A stretch of DNA of 64,000 nt, taken from assembly GCA_913777945.1 (NCBI GenBank), contig CAJYTY010000022.1:62001-126000 (forward strand). The letters run 5' to 3'. Made by a program: the position numbers and the translations under genes. This document shows, piece by piece, positions 17,119 through 26,315 of the stretch; position 1 is the stretch's first letter; each line of letters starts with the position of its first letter. This DNA is from an uncultured Acinetobacter sp. (GTDB lineage Bacteria > Pseudomonadota > Gammaproteobacteria > Pseudomonadales > Moraxellaceae). Under the pieces are notes generated by a model. It did not search any database, was not told the origin of the DNA, and saw only the letters and a list, made by a program, of their open reading frames with translations.

Positions 17119-17370
17119 TCAGCCTCCTGCTACAGGTGAAAGTAAGACCAAAGTACAGTCTTGGCTTAAGTACGTTTGACGCGAAATAATATCTTCACCA
17201 ATTGCACAGGCACAGCGCTCAATGGCCTGTGTCGCATCTGGATATTGATGAGTAATATCATTTAAAACGTCAGAAACAAGCACTGTATCTGAATAATTCA
17301 AAACGATCTGGGAGGGTATTTTTCTTTGTATGGCACCATAACCTTCAATCGTGACGTTTAAGGCCGACAT
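17119..17370 (-). CDS. moaD: molybdopterin synthase sulfur carrier subunit MoaD
   Basis: 83 residues with the ubiquitin-like fold and the C-terminal Gly-Gly (LLSPVAGG) that is adenylylated and thiocarboxylated. It donates sulfur to MoaE. No MoeB-like activating enzyme is present in the window. It starts only 2 bases after the moaA stop. Confidence 0.93.
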   Translation of the reverse strand: MSALNVTIEGYGAIQRKIPSQIVLNYSDTVLVSDVLNDITHQYPDATQAIERCACAIGEDIISRQTYLSQDCTLVLLSPVAGG

Positions 17371-17372
17371 TG

Positions 17373-18401
17373 TTATCCTCCAATCATATGCATGGTAATT
17401 TTTCGTGTGTGTGTGTTTAAGCTATGAAAGCCTTTGGCTTTATTCCAGATATAGCTCGAGGTTTTATCATAGAGTTCTGTCAGTGTCCGATCTTGATCAT
17501 ACCCTTGAACCAATTCGTTTAGTAATGGCTTGAGATCAATGCCCTTAGGCGCAAATAGGCAGTTATACAGCTCACCTTGAGCTGTTAAACGAATTCGATC
17601 ACATTGTCCGCAAAAAGAGTGGGTAATAGTTGAGATGACACCCACGTCATAATTTTGATCTAAACGAAAAAGCCGTGCTGGCTCACTGTGTTGCTCTAGC
17701 GCTTCAATTGAATACGTTTTAGAGAGTACCTCTAAAATCTCTTGCTCTGACACTACAGCGGCGTTCGACCAGTGCTGATCACCATCAAGTGGCATAAACT
17801 CGATAAATCTGAGCGGAATATGTTGCGATTTGGCCCACTGAACTAATGGTAAAATTTGATCATCATTTTTACCCTTCATGAGCACGGTATTAATCTTAAA
17901 TTTCAAACCTACGGCTTGCGCTGCCTTGATACCTTCTAAAACAGGCAAAATTGGCTTTTTGGTCAGCGTCATAAATTGCTCTGGATCGAGACTATCTAGA
18001 CTAATGTTGAGATCATCTAAACCTGCATGTTTAAGATCTAATGCATATTTCTTTAAGTAATGGGCATTGGTGGTGATCGAAATACGCTTTAAACCTTTTG
18101 CCCGTAGCGATTGCAAATCACGTATAAAGTGCACCACGCCTTGGCGCATCAGTGGTTCACCGCCAGTAATCCGAATATTTTCAATTCCGTTTTGCACCAT
18201 AAAGCGACAAAACTCAAAAAGTGCCTCAAAACTTAGCAAGTCATGCTTTTTGATCCACTCTGGATGTTCTGGCATACAATACAGGCATTTGAAGTTACAA
18301 CGATCTGTAACGGAAATACGTAGTTTCCGTTTATGACGCCCATATTGATCTTCAAAAGATGGCGTCATCATATCTTGTGTTTCATGCTTCATTGTATGCA
18401 C
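17373..18401 (-). CDS. moaA: GTP 3',8-cyclase MoaA
   Basis: 342 residues. This is a radical SAM enzyme catalysing the first step of molybdenum cofactor synthesis from GTP. The N-terminal 4Fe-4S motif is CNFKCLYC (about residues 32-39), the C-terminal cluster is SFCGQCDRIRL...NCLF, and the chain ends in Gly-Gly (HMIGG), which is required in the family. It is the first gene of the moaA-moaD-moaE-moaCB-moeA-modABC operon. The first methionine is followed by a second at residue 4 and others at 11 and 12; the exact start is uncertain by a few residues. Confidence 0.95.
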   Translation of the reverse strand: MHTMKHETQDMMTPSFEDQYGRHKRKLRISVTDRCNFKCLYCMPEHPEWIKKHDLLSFEALFEFCRFMVQNGIENIRITGGEPLMRQGVVHFIRDLQSLRAKGLKRISITTNAHYLKKYALDLKHAGLDDLNISLDSLDPEQFMTLTKKPILPVLEGIKAAQAVGLKFKINTVLMKGKNDDQILPLVQWAKSQHIPLRFIEFMPLDGDQHWSNAAVVSEQEILEVLSKTYSIEALEQHSEPARLFRLDQNYDVGVISTITHSFCGQCDRIRLTAQGELYNCLFAPKGIDLKPLLNELVQGYDQDRTLTELYDKTSSYIWNKAKGFHSLNTHTRKITMHMIGG

Positions 18402-18669
18402 TCATAATTAAAACTTCGAGATGACTCTTACACAGCGCTATTGCACGTTGATAATTCTATAATGACTCATGATGTTGATTTTAAAAAGCAAAAATATTTA
18501 AAAAAATGATCAAAATATGCTTCCTTGCACCATTACTCATCAGTGACAATCCAATTTACTAACAAAAATCAGACCTGTCTTGCATTTTTTTGTTCGCTTC
18601 AGGATAAATGCAATAATGATTATTTAAACTCACATATATTCATTTAAGCGAATTTACGGCGGGATTTGA
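18402..18669. other. moaA upstream region, no convincing elements
   Basis: 268 AT-rich bases between mobA (ending at 18670) and the moaA start. It must contain the promoter of the molybdenum operon, but I see no convincing -35/-10 pair, no sigma-54 site and nothing that I can support as a Moco riboswitch. No coding potential is visible. Confidence 0.4.
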
Positions 18670-19296
18670 TTAAAACTCGCTCTGCTTGAGCGTATTCAGC
18701 TGCTGGTATTGTTGTAACTCGTCTAATGAATTGATGCTATGAAAAAATAAGCGATGTTTTCTAAAATAAGCCACCTGCGCATGTAAGTCTGTTAAGGCTC
18801 TTTTCATGCTCAATTGATTTTTGTCCAAGTGATTCTTAATGACCGCCGCACTTGATCGCTTCATCAGGCAAAATGGATACAGCGCTGTGCCATTAATGGC
18901 CACATAACTCATCATCGCACGTGGATCTTGATTCAAAGCATGATGCAATAAAGACACAACCTTGCTGGGAATGTAGGTAATATCACACGGTACAAAAAGC
19001 ACATAATCCGATGCCACATGATTCCAAGCACTGTATATGCCCATCATTGGTCCTAAAAAACCATGCTGATGATCTTCATAACTACGTGTTTGTGGCAAAA
19101 TCTGACGATACAAACTGGCATCTCGATGGCTATTCACCCAGATCTGATGAATATCGTGCTTTAAGCGCTCATAAATTTTCAGCAACTGAATCTGATCATC
19201 AAAGTTTTGTAATAACTTATTGACCCCGTTCATACGACGGGCCTGTCCACCAGCCAAGATGACCAAATCGGTTTGTGGATATTTGCTCACGCTCAC
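18670..19296 (-). CDS. mobA: molybdenum cofactor guanylyltransferase MobA
   Basis: 208 residues from the GTG at 19296-19294. MobA attaches GMP to the molybdenum cofactor, as needed by NasA-type enzymes. Motifs are VILAGGQARRMNGVNKLL (nucleotide binding) and the metal site VPCDITYIP. The GTG overlaps the nasA stop as GTGA, with AGGAG about 8 bases upstream, which makes this start better than the TTG at 19317 that would add 7 residues. It is the last gene of the nitrate operon. The motif is less glycine-rich than in E. coli MobA, but the lysine is kept. Confidence 0.88.
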   Translation of the reverse strand: MSVSKYPQTDLVILAGGQARRMNGVNKLLQNFDDQIQLLKIYERLKHDIHQIWVNSHRDASLYRQILPQTRSYEDHQHGFLGPMMGIYSAWNHVASDYVLFVPCDITYIPSKVVSLLHHALNQDPRAMMSYVAINGTALYPFCLMKRSSAAVIKNHLDKNQLSMKRALTDLHAQVAYFRKHRLFFHSINSLDELQQYQQLNTLKQSEF

Positions 19297-22082
19297 GCAT
19301 CGATCTCCTGTTGACAAGCTTTAATTAAACCTCGTATTTCGGGTAAACATGATCCACAGTTTCCGCCTGCTTTAAGGCATGCTGTCACTTGTTTTTCATG
19401 CACTATGTTTTGCGCCTTGATGGTATCCACTATTTTGTTTTTTCCTACCTTAAAGCAACTACAGACCAATGGACCATCATTGTTACGCACATTAATCGGC
19501 ATGCCTGCAAGTAAAGCTTTACGATGCAATGCACTGAGGCGTTCACGCTTAAACAACGTTGCAACCCAGTCACGGTCGGGTAACATCTCTAACGGCGCAA
19601 TATACAAGCTTGCAATCAATATACCGTCTTTTAACACCACACTGTGCGAGAGTTGTGTACTCGGATCACTTAAATTTAACCATTCGTAGGATGCATCATC
19701 AAAAGGTAAAAATGCTTTTAAGTTATTTTGTATATCTTGTAGTCGGGAACGATCCGCAATCTCGTATCGAATCACTTTGGTCATTTTGACCTTTGTCCAC
19801 CATGCCAACTGTTGAAGCTGCGATGCCATAAGATGCTCCATACCTTCACGTACAAACAAGCATCCTTGCCAATGCGTATAAAATGGCTGCAACATTACAG
19901 GCGTATGTTTAAACTCAGGTTCTCCTGAAATCGCATCGACCACAGGATTGACCACCTTACCAATACGTGCATCGGAAGCATGTTGCTCGCTCCAGTGTAT
20001 AGGAACAAAAATCTGACCACGGCGAATACTGTCTGAAACACTCAAGCGCAATACACAACTGCCCCACTGTGATTTCACTTCAATCAGACTGCCATGCTGT
20101 ACACCGTACTTGAGTGCATCTTGAGGATGTATTTCACAATAGGGTTCTGCACGATGTGACGTTAAATGCGCAGAAAGTGCTGTACGGGTCATGGTGTGCC
20201 ACTGATCACGAATACGCCCTGTATTTAAAATCAGCGGAAACGCTTTAGATGGCGCATGCACAGCATCTATAGCAGGTGTGGCAATAAACTTCGCCTTTTG
20301 ATTACTATGGCTATACACCCCAGATTGGAATAACTGCTGCTGATTGATTGCTTTGTCATTCTCATTAGGATTATGCAAGACTGGCCATTGGATCGGTTTA
20401 AGCTCGTTATAGGCTTTTGTAGATAAACCGACTAACCCAGAAAGATTAAAGTAACGAAAGACACTATTTTCAGTTTGAAAATTCCTTACTAAGTTGGCTG
20501 TGGCTGATAACCGGGCATGCTCATCAAAAATTTCGGCAGCCGATTGAAATTCAAACCCATCAAACTGCATTTTTTTTGCGACCTGACACACGGCCCACCA
20601 ATCAGCTTTGGCCTGTATAGGTGCATCTAGAAAGGCGCGCTGTCTGGAAATACGGCGTTCAGAATTGGTTACTGTTCCATCTTTTTCTCCCCAACCGAGT
20701 GCCGGCAACAAAAAATCGGCATAAGTAGTGGTATCGGTGTATTCACTGATATCCGATACCACAACCAGCTCACAGGCTTCTAATGCACGTTTGACTTGAT
20801 CAGCATTGGGTAAACTCACTACCGGATTAGTGGCCATAATCCAGATGGCTTTAATTTTGCCTTGCTCAACTGCCTGAAATAAATCGACTGCTTTTAATCC
20901 CAGCTGAGTCGCAATAGATGGACTATTCCAAAATTGCTGAGTAATTTGCCGATGTAAAGGCTGTTCAATTTCCATATGCGCGGCCAGCATATTGGCCAAA
21001 CCGCCGACTTCACGCCCGCCCATGGCATTTGGCTGCCCTGTCATCGAAAACGGCGCAGCACCCGGCCGACCAATTTTTCCAGTGAGTAAATGACAGTTGA
21101 TAATTGAATTGGCTTTATTCACCCCTTGTGAGGATTGATTCACGCCCATAGAAAACAGCGTCATCACTTTATCTAAGCGAGCAAACAATGCATAAAACTG
21201 TTCGAGCTTGTCGAGTGAGATCCCGGTCTTTTCTGCCACGTCGTTTAAATTGGCTTGAGCCAGACTAGCATCTAACGCATATTGCAGCTGATCGGTATGC
21301 GCATTTACAAAAGCATGATCGGTGTGACCGTGTTGATACAAATACTGTAATAGGCCATTAAATAATGTGACATCCTGACCCGGTAATATCGGCAAATGTA
21401 AGTCTGCTTGCTCGCATGTTGCAGTATAACGTGGGTCAATCACCACAACTGTAAGGTCACGCTCTGCTTTGGCTTGCATAATCCGTTGGTACAAGACCGG
21501 ATGACACCATGCAGTATTCGAACCCACCAGTACCACCAGATCGGTCTGCTCAAAATCGGTATAACTGGCAGGCACCAGATCTTCACCGAAACTGCGTTTA
21601 TGCGCCGCTACTGCCGATGACATACATAAACGTGAGTTGGTATCGATATTGGCTGTGCCCAAGTAGCCTTTTACAAACTTATTCACCACATAGTAGTCTT
21701 CAGTTAAGAGTTGCCCCGACACATAAAACGCCACACTGTCTTTACCGTGTTCATCGATACAGGCTTGAAAGCGTTTTGCAATTTCATCAGTCGCATGCTC
21801 CCATGTAGTGGCATGACGGGCTGCACCACGCCCCGACATAGGTTGTAACACACGTGTTTCCAAACCCAGTGTATCGGCCAAACGACTCCCTTTGATACAT
21901 AAGCGACCAAAATTAGAAGGATGTGTTTCATCTCCAGTCACCGAGATTTTTTTACCCGATTTGGTTTCTTCAACCGTTGCGGTCACGCCACATCCTACAC
22001 CACAATATGGACATGTAGTTTGGGTATGACGGATTAAGTTGGATGTATCACTCTGGAGTTGCACAAGGGGAATCGTATTCAT
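19293..22082 (-). CDS. nasA: assimilatory nitrate reductase catalytic subunit
   Basis: 929 residues. It reduces nitrate to nitrite in the cytosol. The N-terminal 4Fe-4S motif is CPYCGVGCGV (about residues 20-29), followed by the molybdopterin oxidoreductase domain (SNTAWCHPVLYQR, GKIGRPGAAPFSMTGQPNAMGGREVGG) and the C-terminal molydopterin-dinucleotide-binding domain. The last ~70 residues form a BFD-type 2Fe-2S domain with CSCFKVGK and GGNCGSC, the electron entry of NasA enzymes in Klebsiella. It lies 15 bases downstream of the nirD/flavoprotein gene, the probable electron donor. Confidence 0.96.
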   Translation of the reverse strand: MNTIPLVQLQSDTSNLIRHTQTTCPYCGVGCGVTATVEETKSGKKISVTGDETHPSNFGRLCIKGSRLADTLGLETRVLQPMSGRGAARHATTWEHATDEIAKRFQACIDEHGKDSVAFYVSGQLLTEDYYVVNKFVKGYLGTANIDTNSRLCMSSAVAAHKRSFGEDLVPASYTDFEQTDLVVLVGSNTAWCHPVLYQRIMQAKAERDLTVVVIDPRYTATCEQADLHLPILPGQDVTLFNGLLQYLYQHGHTDHAFVNAHTDQLQYALDASLAQANLNDVAEKTGISLDKLEQFYALFARLDKVMTLFSMGVNQSSQGVNKANSIINCHLLTGKIGRPGAAPFSMTGQPNAMGGREVGGLANMLAAHMEIEQPLHRQITQQFWNSPSIATQLGLKAVDLFQAVEQGKIKAIWIMATNPVVSLPNADQVKRALEACELVVVSDISEYTDTTTYADFLLPALGWGEKDGTVTNSERRISRQRAFLDAPIQAKADWWAVCQVAKKMQFDGFEFQSAAEIFDEHARLSATANLVRNFQTENSVFRYFNLSGLVGLSTKAYNELKPIQWPVLHNPNENDKAINQQQLFQSGVYSHSNQKAKFIATPAIDAVHAPSKAFPLILNTGRIRDQWHTMTRTALSAHLTSHRAEPYCEIHPQDALKYGVQHGSLIEVKSQWGSCVLRLSVSDSIRRGQIFVPIHWSEQHASDARIGKVVNPVVDAISGEPEFKHTPVMLQPFYTHWQGCLFVREGMEHLMASQLQQLAWWTKVKMTKVIRYEIADRSRLQDIQNNLKAFLPFDDASYEWLNLSDPSTQLSHSVVLKDGILIASLYIAPLEMLPDRDWVATLFKRERLSALHRKALLAGMPINVRNNDGPLVCSCFKVGKNKIVDTIKAQNIVHEKQVTACLKAGGNCGSCLPEIRGLIKACQQEIDA

Positions 22083-22097
22083 GGCGGCTCCTTCAGA

Positions 22098-23720
22098 TTA
22101 ACCTGCTTTTCTTAGTGCAAAATCGCGACCAAACAGCAATTTGTTTCGAATTGAGCCAATTGGAGTCTGATCTGCAATCAGTTCTGCATACCATGAACCA
22201 TCTTCAGTATCACCAAACAAAACGGCGCCGATGATCTGGTCGTGTTGAATGATGATACGCTTGTAAATCTGACGCTTATCGTCATTTAAAATGATGTCTT
22301 CATAATCATCTTGTGGCTGAAAATTACCGGCAGAAAATACATCCACGCCACTGACTTTTAACTGAGTGGGCACAGTCGGCGCTTTAAAGGTTAAGCTGCC
22401 ATGTTCTGCCAAATGGCTGGCACAGATAAAGGCTTGTCCCCACAGTGGCTCGACCAAACCAAAGGTTTGACCACGGTGCTCAATACATTCGCCGACGGCA
22501 TAAATACTAGGATCGAAGGTTTGCATGGTGTCATTGACCAATACGCCACGATTACATCGCAGTCCGGCTCGTTGGGCCAGCTCAATATTTGGGCGGATAC
22601 CTACCGCAAACACCACGAGGTCAGCCTTGAGTAAAGTGCCGTCGCTCAAGCGTAGCTGCTGAACATGACCATGTTCATCGCCAATTAAGGCCTCGGTATT
22701 GGCTTGAGTAAGGATACGGATTCCCTTGTGCTCGATACTGCTTTTAAGTAGCTCGCTGGCTCGCTGATCGAGCTGGCGATCCATGATTCGATCCATCAAA
22801 TGCAGCACAGTCACCTGCATTCCACGTTGCTTTAACCCATACGCAGCTTCAAGGCCCAGTAAGCCACCTCCAATCACAACGGCATGAGTTTTGCTAGATG
22901 CGTAATCCACCATGGTGTTGACATCATAGATATCCCGAAAGCTGATGACGCCTTTGAGTTGATTCCCCTGTATCGGTGGAATAAACGGTTTCGATCCTGT
23001 TGCAAGAATCAAGCGGTCGTAGTCGACGATCTGGCCTTGCTGTGTTGTCACTTGTTTATGGGTTCGATCAATTTTCACAGCCGGATCGCCCGCAATAAAC
23101 CGCATTTGACGCTCTTGATACCACGCATGCGAATGCAACATGATGTCTTCTACCGTTTTTTCACCCGATAAAACAGGCGAAAGCATGATGCGGTTGTAAT
23201 TGCCCCATGGCTCTTCACCAATCACGGTAATTTCATAGCGCTCGGCATTCATATCCAGTAAATCTTCTAGGCAGCGCATACCTGCCAAGCCATTTCCGAC
23301 CAATACCAGCTTCAGTTTTTCTTGCGCAGTTCCGTTGTTGGTAATGTACGTCTTTTGCGCTATGGGCGAAACATAAACCCGTCCTTGTTCGACTTTGGTT
23401 GGAAATACCAATAGTCGTTGGTCTTTATCTTCCAGACAGCGACCTGTGGCCAAGCTAAAATGCTGCTTATAGATTGGAGATGCGACAACACGCTCACCTT
23501 GTAAGTCGCCAATAATCCCGCGAGACATCACGTTTGCGCCACTAAACGGATCGGTATTACTAAGCGCATACACTCGTTGCTCGTGTCCCACACGAAACAG
23601 TGCAATCTGCTGCTCGTGAAGAAGCGCACCCACCCCCGTATTGGGCGTAATATCATTTAATGCGCAAATCTCGATCCATTCTGCATCATTCACTCGATTT
23701 AAGGCTTTTAAACTGGTCAT
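22098..23720 (-). CDS. NirD-like domain fused to NasC/NirB-like FAD oxidoreductase
   Basis: 540 residues in two parts. Residues 1-115 resemble the nitrite reductase small subunit NirD, a Rieske-fold domain without the Cys/His cluster ligands (GVGALLHEQQIALFRV, then GLATGRCLEDKDQ-like sequence ending LLVFPTKVEQGRVYVSP). Residues 125-540 are a pyridine-nucleotide/FAD oxidoreductase (VLVGNGLAGMRCLEDLLD, NRIMLSPVLSGEKTVED, VVIGGGLLGLEAAYGL) related to the N-terminal half of NirB and to Klebsiella NasC. It could therefore serve both NirB, as small subunit, and NasA, as NAD(P)H dehydrogenase. It lies between nirB (12 bases) and nasA (15 bases). Confidence 0.88.
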   Translation of the reverse strand: MTSLKALNRVNDAEWIEICALNDITPNTGVGALLHEQQIALFRVGHEQRVYALSNTDPFSGANVMSRGIIGDLQGERVVASPIYKQHFSLATGRCLEDKDQRLLVFPTKVEQGRVYVSPIAQKTYITNNGTAQEKLKLVLVGNGLAGMRCLEDLLDMNAERYEITVIGEEPWGNYNRIMLSPVLSGEKTVEDIMLHSHAWYQERQMRFIAGDPAVKIDRTHKQVTTQQGQIVDYDRLILATGSKPFIPPIQGNQLKGVISFRDIYDVNTMVDYASSKTHAVVIGGGLLGLEAAYGLKQRGMQVTVLHLMDRIMDRQLDQRASELLKSSIEHKGIRILTQANTEALIGDEHGHVQQLRLSDGTLLKADLVVFAVGIRPNIELAQRAGLRCNRGVLVNDTMQTFDPSIYAVGECIEHRGQTFGLVEPLWGQAFICASHLAEHGSLTFKAPTVPTQLKVSGVDVFSAGNFQPQDDYEDIILNDDKRQIYKRIIIQHDQIIGAVLFGDTEDGSWYAELIADQTPIGSIRNKLLFGRDFALRKAG

Positions 23721-23732
23721 GTGTTTGTCTCC

Positions 23733-26276
23733 TTATGCTTCAACCATGGGAATACGATCTTCATGACGCTCGCTGTTTTTAAGCGGACGGATCTGACCTC
23801 GTTCTTGGGTAAACTGAATGTGTGGATCGTGTTGCTCTTTTTGGTTGATGAACGTCTGGAAACGTTTGCGTACTTCAGGATCTTCCACAGCTGTACGCCA
23901 TTCGTCCTGATAAGTATTGATCACATGCGACATACGGCGCTCTAGCTCGTCCGCTATACCCAGTGAATCTTGAACAATAACCGCCTTGAGATAATCTAGA
24001 CCACCTTCCATGTTGTCGCGCCATACACTGGTCCGCTGTAAACGATCTGCGGTTTGAATGTAGAACATGAAGAAACGGTCGATATAACGAATCAATGTAT
24101 CGGTGTCTAAGTCCGAAGCCAGTAGTTCTGCGTGACGTGGTTTCATTCCGCCATTACCGCACACATAAAGATTCCAGCCTTTTTCTGTAGCAATAACGCC
24201 GACATCTTTCCCTTGGGCCTCTGCACACTCACGAGTACACCCAGAAACTGCCATTTTTAATTTATGTGGAGAGCGCAGGCCTTTGTAACGATTTTCAAGA
24301 AAGATCGCCAAACCAACCGAATCATCGACACCATAGCGACACCATGTGCTGCCTACACACGATTTGACCGTGCGCAGCGATTTACCGTAAGCATGACCCG
24401 ACTCAAAACCGGCAGCAATCAACTCTTCCCAAATCAATGGCAACTGATGCACCTGTGCTCCAAACATATCCACACGCTGACCACCGGTGATCTTGGTATA
24501 AAGATTATATTTTTTGGCGATTTGCCCGACTGCAATTAACCCATCTGGAGTAACTTCACCGCCCGCCATGCGCGGTACAATCGAATACGAGCCATCTTTT
24601 TGAATATTGCCCAAATAATAATCGTTGCTATCTTGCAAACCTGCATGAATCGGTTTTAAAACAAAATCGTTCCAGCATGAGGCTAAAATATTGGCAACCG
24701 TCGGTTTACAGATATCACAGCCTAATCCATGACCGTGCTGATGGATCAAATCATCGAAAGTTTTGATTTCATTAACACGAACCAAGTGATACAGCTCTTG
24801 GCGCGAATAAGCAAAATGCTCACAAATGTGGTTATTCACCGTAACGCCTTGACGCTGTAACTCTGATTTAAGTACTTGTGTCACTAAAGGGGCGCAGCCA
24901 CCGCAAGCTGTAGCTGCTTTTGTACATTTCTTTAATGCACCTAATGACGTCGCGCCGTCTTCAATCGCCTGACAGATATCGGCTTTAGACACATTATTGC
25001 ATGAGCAAATAGTTGCGCTATCTGGAAGTAAGTCGACGCCACTGCCGCCTGCCTTAGCAGCACCGGATTGAGCATATCCCGGCATAATCAAGATTTCGGG
25101 TTGATCTGGTAAATCCAGACCGTTAAGCATCATTTGTAATAAATCATTGTACTCTTTGGCATCGCCCACCAATACGGCGCCAAGCAGTTTGGTTTTTTGA
25201 GCATTGACCACAATTTTCTTATAAATGAGTGCGTCTTCATCGGCATAAAAATAGCTCAACGCATCGGGTGTCATGGCATGTGCATCACCAATCGAAGCGA
25301 CATCTACCCCCATCAATTTGAGTTTGGTACTCATATCAGCGCCAGCAAAGCCATGAGTACTTTCATCCAGTACATGTTTGGCAGCTATACGCGCCATATC
25401 ATACCCCGGCGCAACAAGACCATAAATTTTGTTGTTCCAAAGCGCACATTCACCAATTGCATAAATATTTGGATCTGAAGTTTGGCAGTATTGATTAATC
25501 TTGATACCGCCTCGTTCACCTACAGCAAGTCCAGACGCTTTAGCTAATTCATCACGTGGACGAATACCAGCTGAAAACAAAACAATATCGGTTTCAAGTG
25601 AGCTACCGTCTGCAAACTTCATCACATGATGACTGGTTTCACCCTCTTCAATTGACTGCGTGGCTTTTTGCGTATGAACTTTTACCCCCAAGTTTTCAAT
25701 TTTACGGCGTAGTACCTTGCCACCTAAGTCGTCGATTTGTACCGCCATCAACCGCGGCGCAAACTCGACCACATGTGTTTCAAGATTTAAATCGCGTAAT
25801 GCCTTGGCGGCTTCAAGCCCCAATAAACCGCCACCAATCACCACACCAGATGTAGCCTTCAAGCTTGCAGCACGAAGCGCATCTAGATCTTCAATGGTGC
25901 GATACACAAAACAGTTTGAACGGTCATTTCCAGCAATTGGTGGTACAAATGCATAAGATCCGGTTGCCAAAATGAGTTTGTCATAAGCAATGACATCACC
26001 AGCAGATGTGGTCACTGTTTTTTCAACAGGATTAATTGCGGTTACGCGAGTATTTAAGCGTAAATCGATACCATAAGCATCGGCAAAATCCATACGTGCA
26101 AGAGAAAGATCTTTGGCGCTTTTACCACTAAAGTACTCGCTCAAATGCACTCGGTCATATGCGATTCTCGGCTCTTCGGCCAAAATGGTGACCTCCATTT
26201 CATCATCTGCTTTTTCCATCAAGCTTTCGATAAATTTGTGCCCGACCATACCGTGGCCAATCATGACAAGTTTCAT
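23733..26276 (-). CDS. nirB: NAD(P)H nitrite reductase large subunit
   Basis: 847 residues. It reduces nitrite to ammonium using NAD(P)H. Domains in order are FAD/NAD binding (MIGHGMVGHKFIESL and VVIGGGLLGLEAAKAL), a BFD 2Fe-2S domain near residues 415-465 (ICSCNNVSK, ACGGC), and ferredoxin-type sulfite/nitrite reductase halves with the siroheme/4Fe-4S cysteines CVGSTWC (about 637) and SGCTREC (about 678). The length and cysteine pattern are complete. It follows narK by 39 bases and precedes the NirD-containing fusion by 12 bases. Confidence 0.97.
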   Translation of the reverse strand: MKLVMIGHGMVGHKFIESLMEKADDEMEVTILAEEPRIAYDRVHLSEYFSGKSAKDLSLARMDFADAYGIDLRLNTRVTAINPVEKTVTTSAGDVIAYDKLILATGSYAFVPPIAGNDRSNCFVYRTIEDLDALRAASLKATSGVVIGGGLLGLEAAKALRDLNLETHVVEFAPRLMAVQIDDLGGKVLRRKIENLGVKVHTQKATQSIEEGETSHHVMKFADGSSLETDIVLFSAGIRPRDELAKASGLAVGERGGIKINQYCQTSDPNIYAIGECALWNNKIYGLVAPGYDMARIAAKHVLDESTHGFAGADMSTKLKLMGVDVASIGDAHAMTPDALSYFYADEDALIYKKIVVNAQKTKLLGAVLVGDAKEYNDLLQMMLNGLDLPDQPEILIMPGYAQSGAAKAGGSGVDLLPDSATICSCNNVSKADICQAIEDGATSLGALKKCTKAATACGGCAPLVTQVLKSELQRQGVTVNNHICEHFAYSRQELYHLVRVNEIKTFDDLIHQHGHGLGCDICKPTVANILASCWNDFVLKPIHAGLQDSNDYYLGNIQKDGSYSIVPRMAGGEVTPDGLIAVGQIAKKYNLYTKITGGQRVDMFGAQVHQLPLIWEELIAAGFESGHAYGKSLRTVKSCVGSTWCRYGVDDSVGLAIFLENRYKGLRSPHKLKMAVSGCTRECAEAQGKDVGVIATEKGWNLYVCGNGGMKPRHAELLASDLDTDTLIRYIDRFFMFYIQTADRLQRTSVWRDNMEGGLDYLKAVIVQDSLGIADELERRMSHVINTYQDEWRTAVEDPEVRKRFQTFINQKEQHDPHIQFTQERGQIRPLKNSERHEDRIPMVEA

Positions 26277-26315
26277 GGGTATTCTCCGAATAGATATAAG
26301 ATAGGTCAGTTCTGG

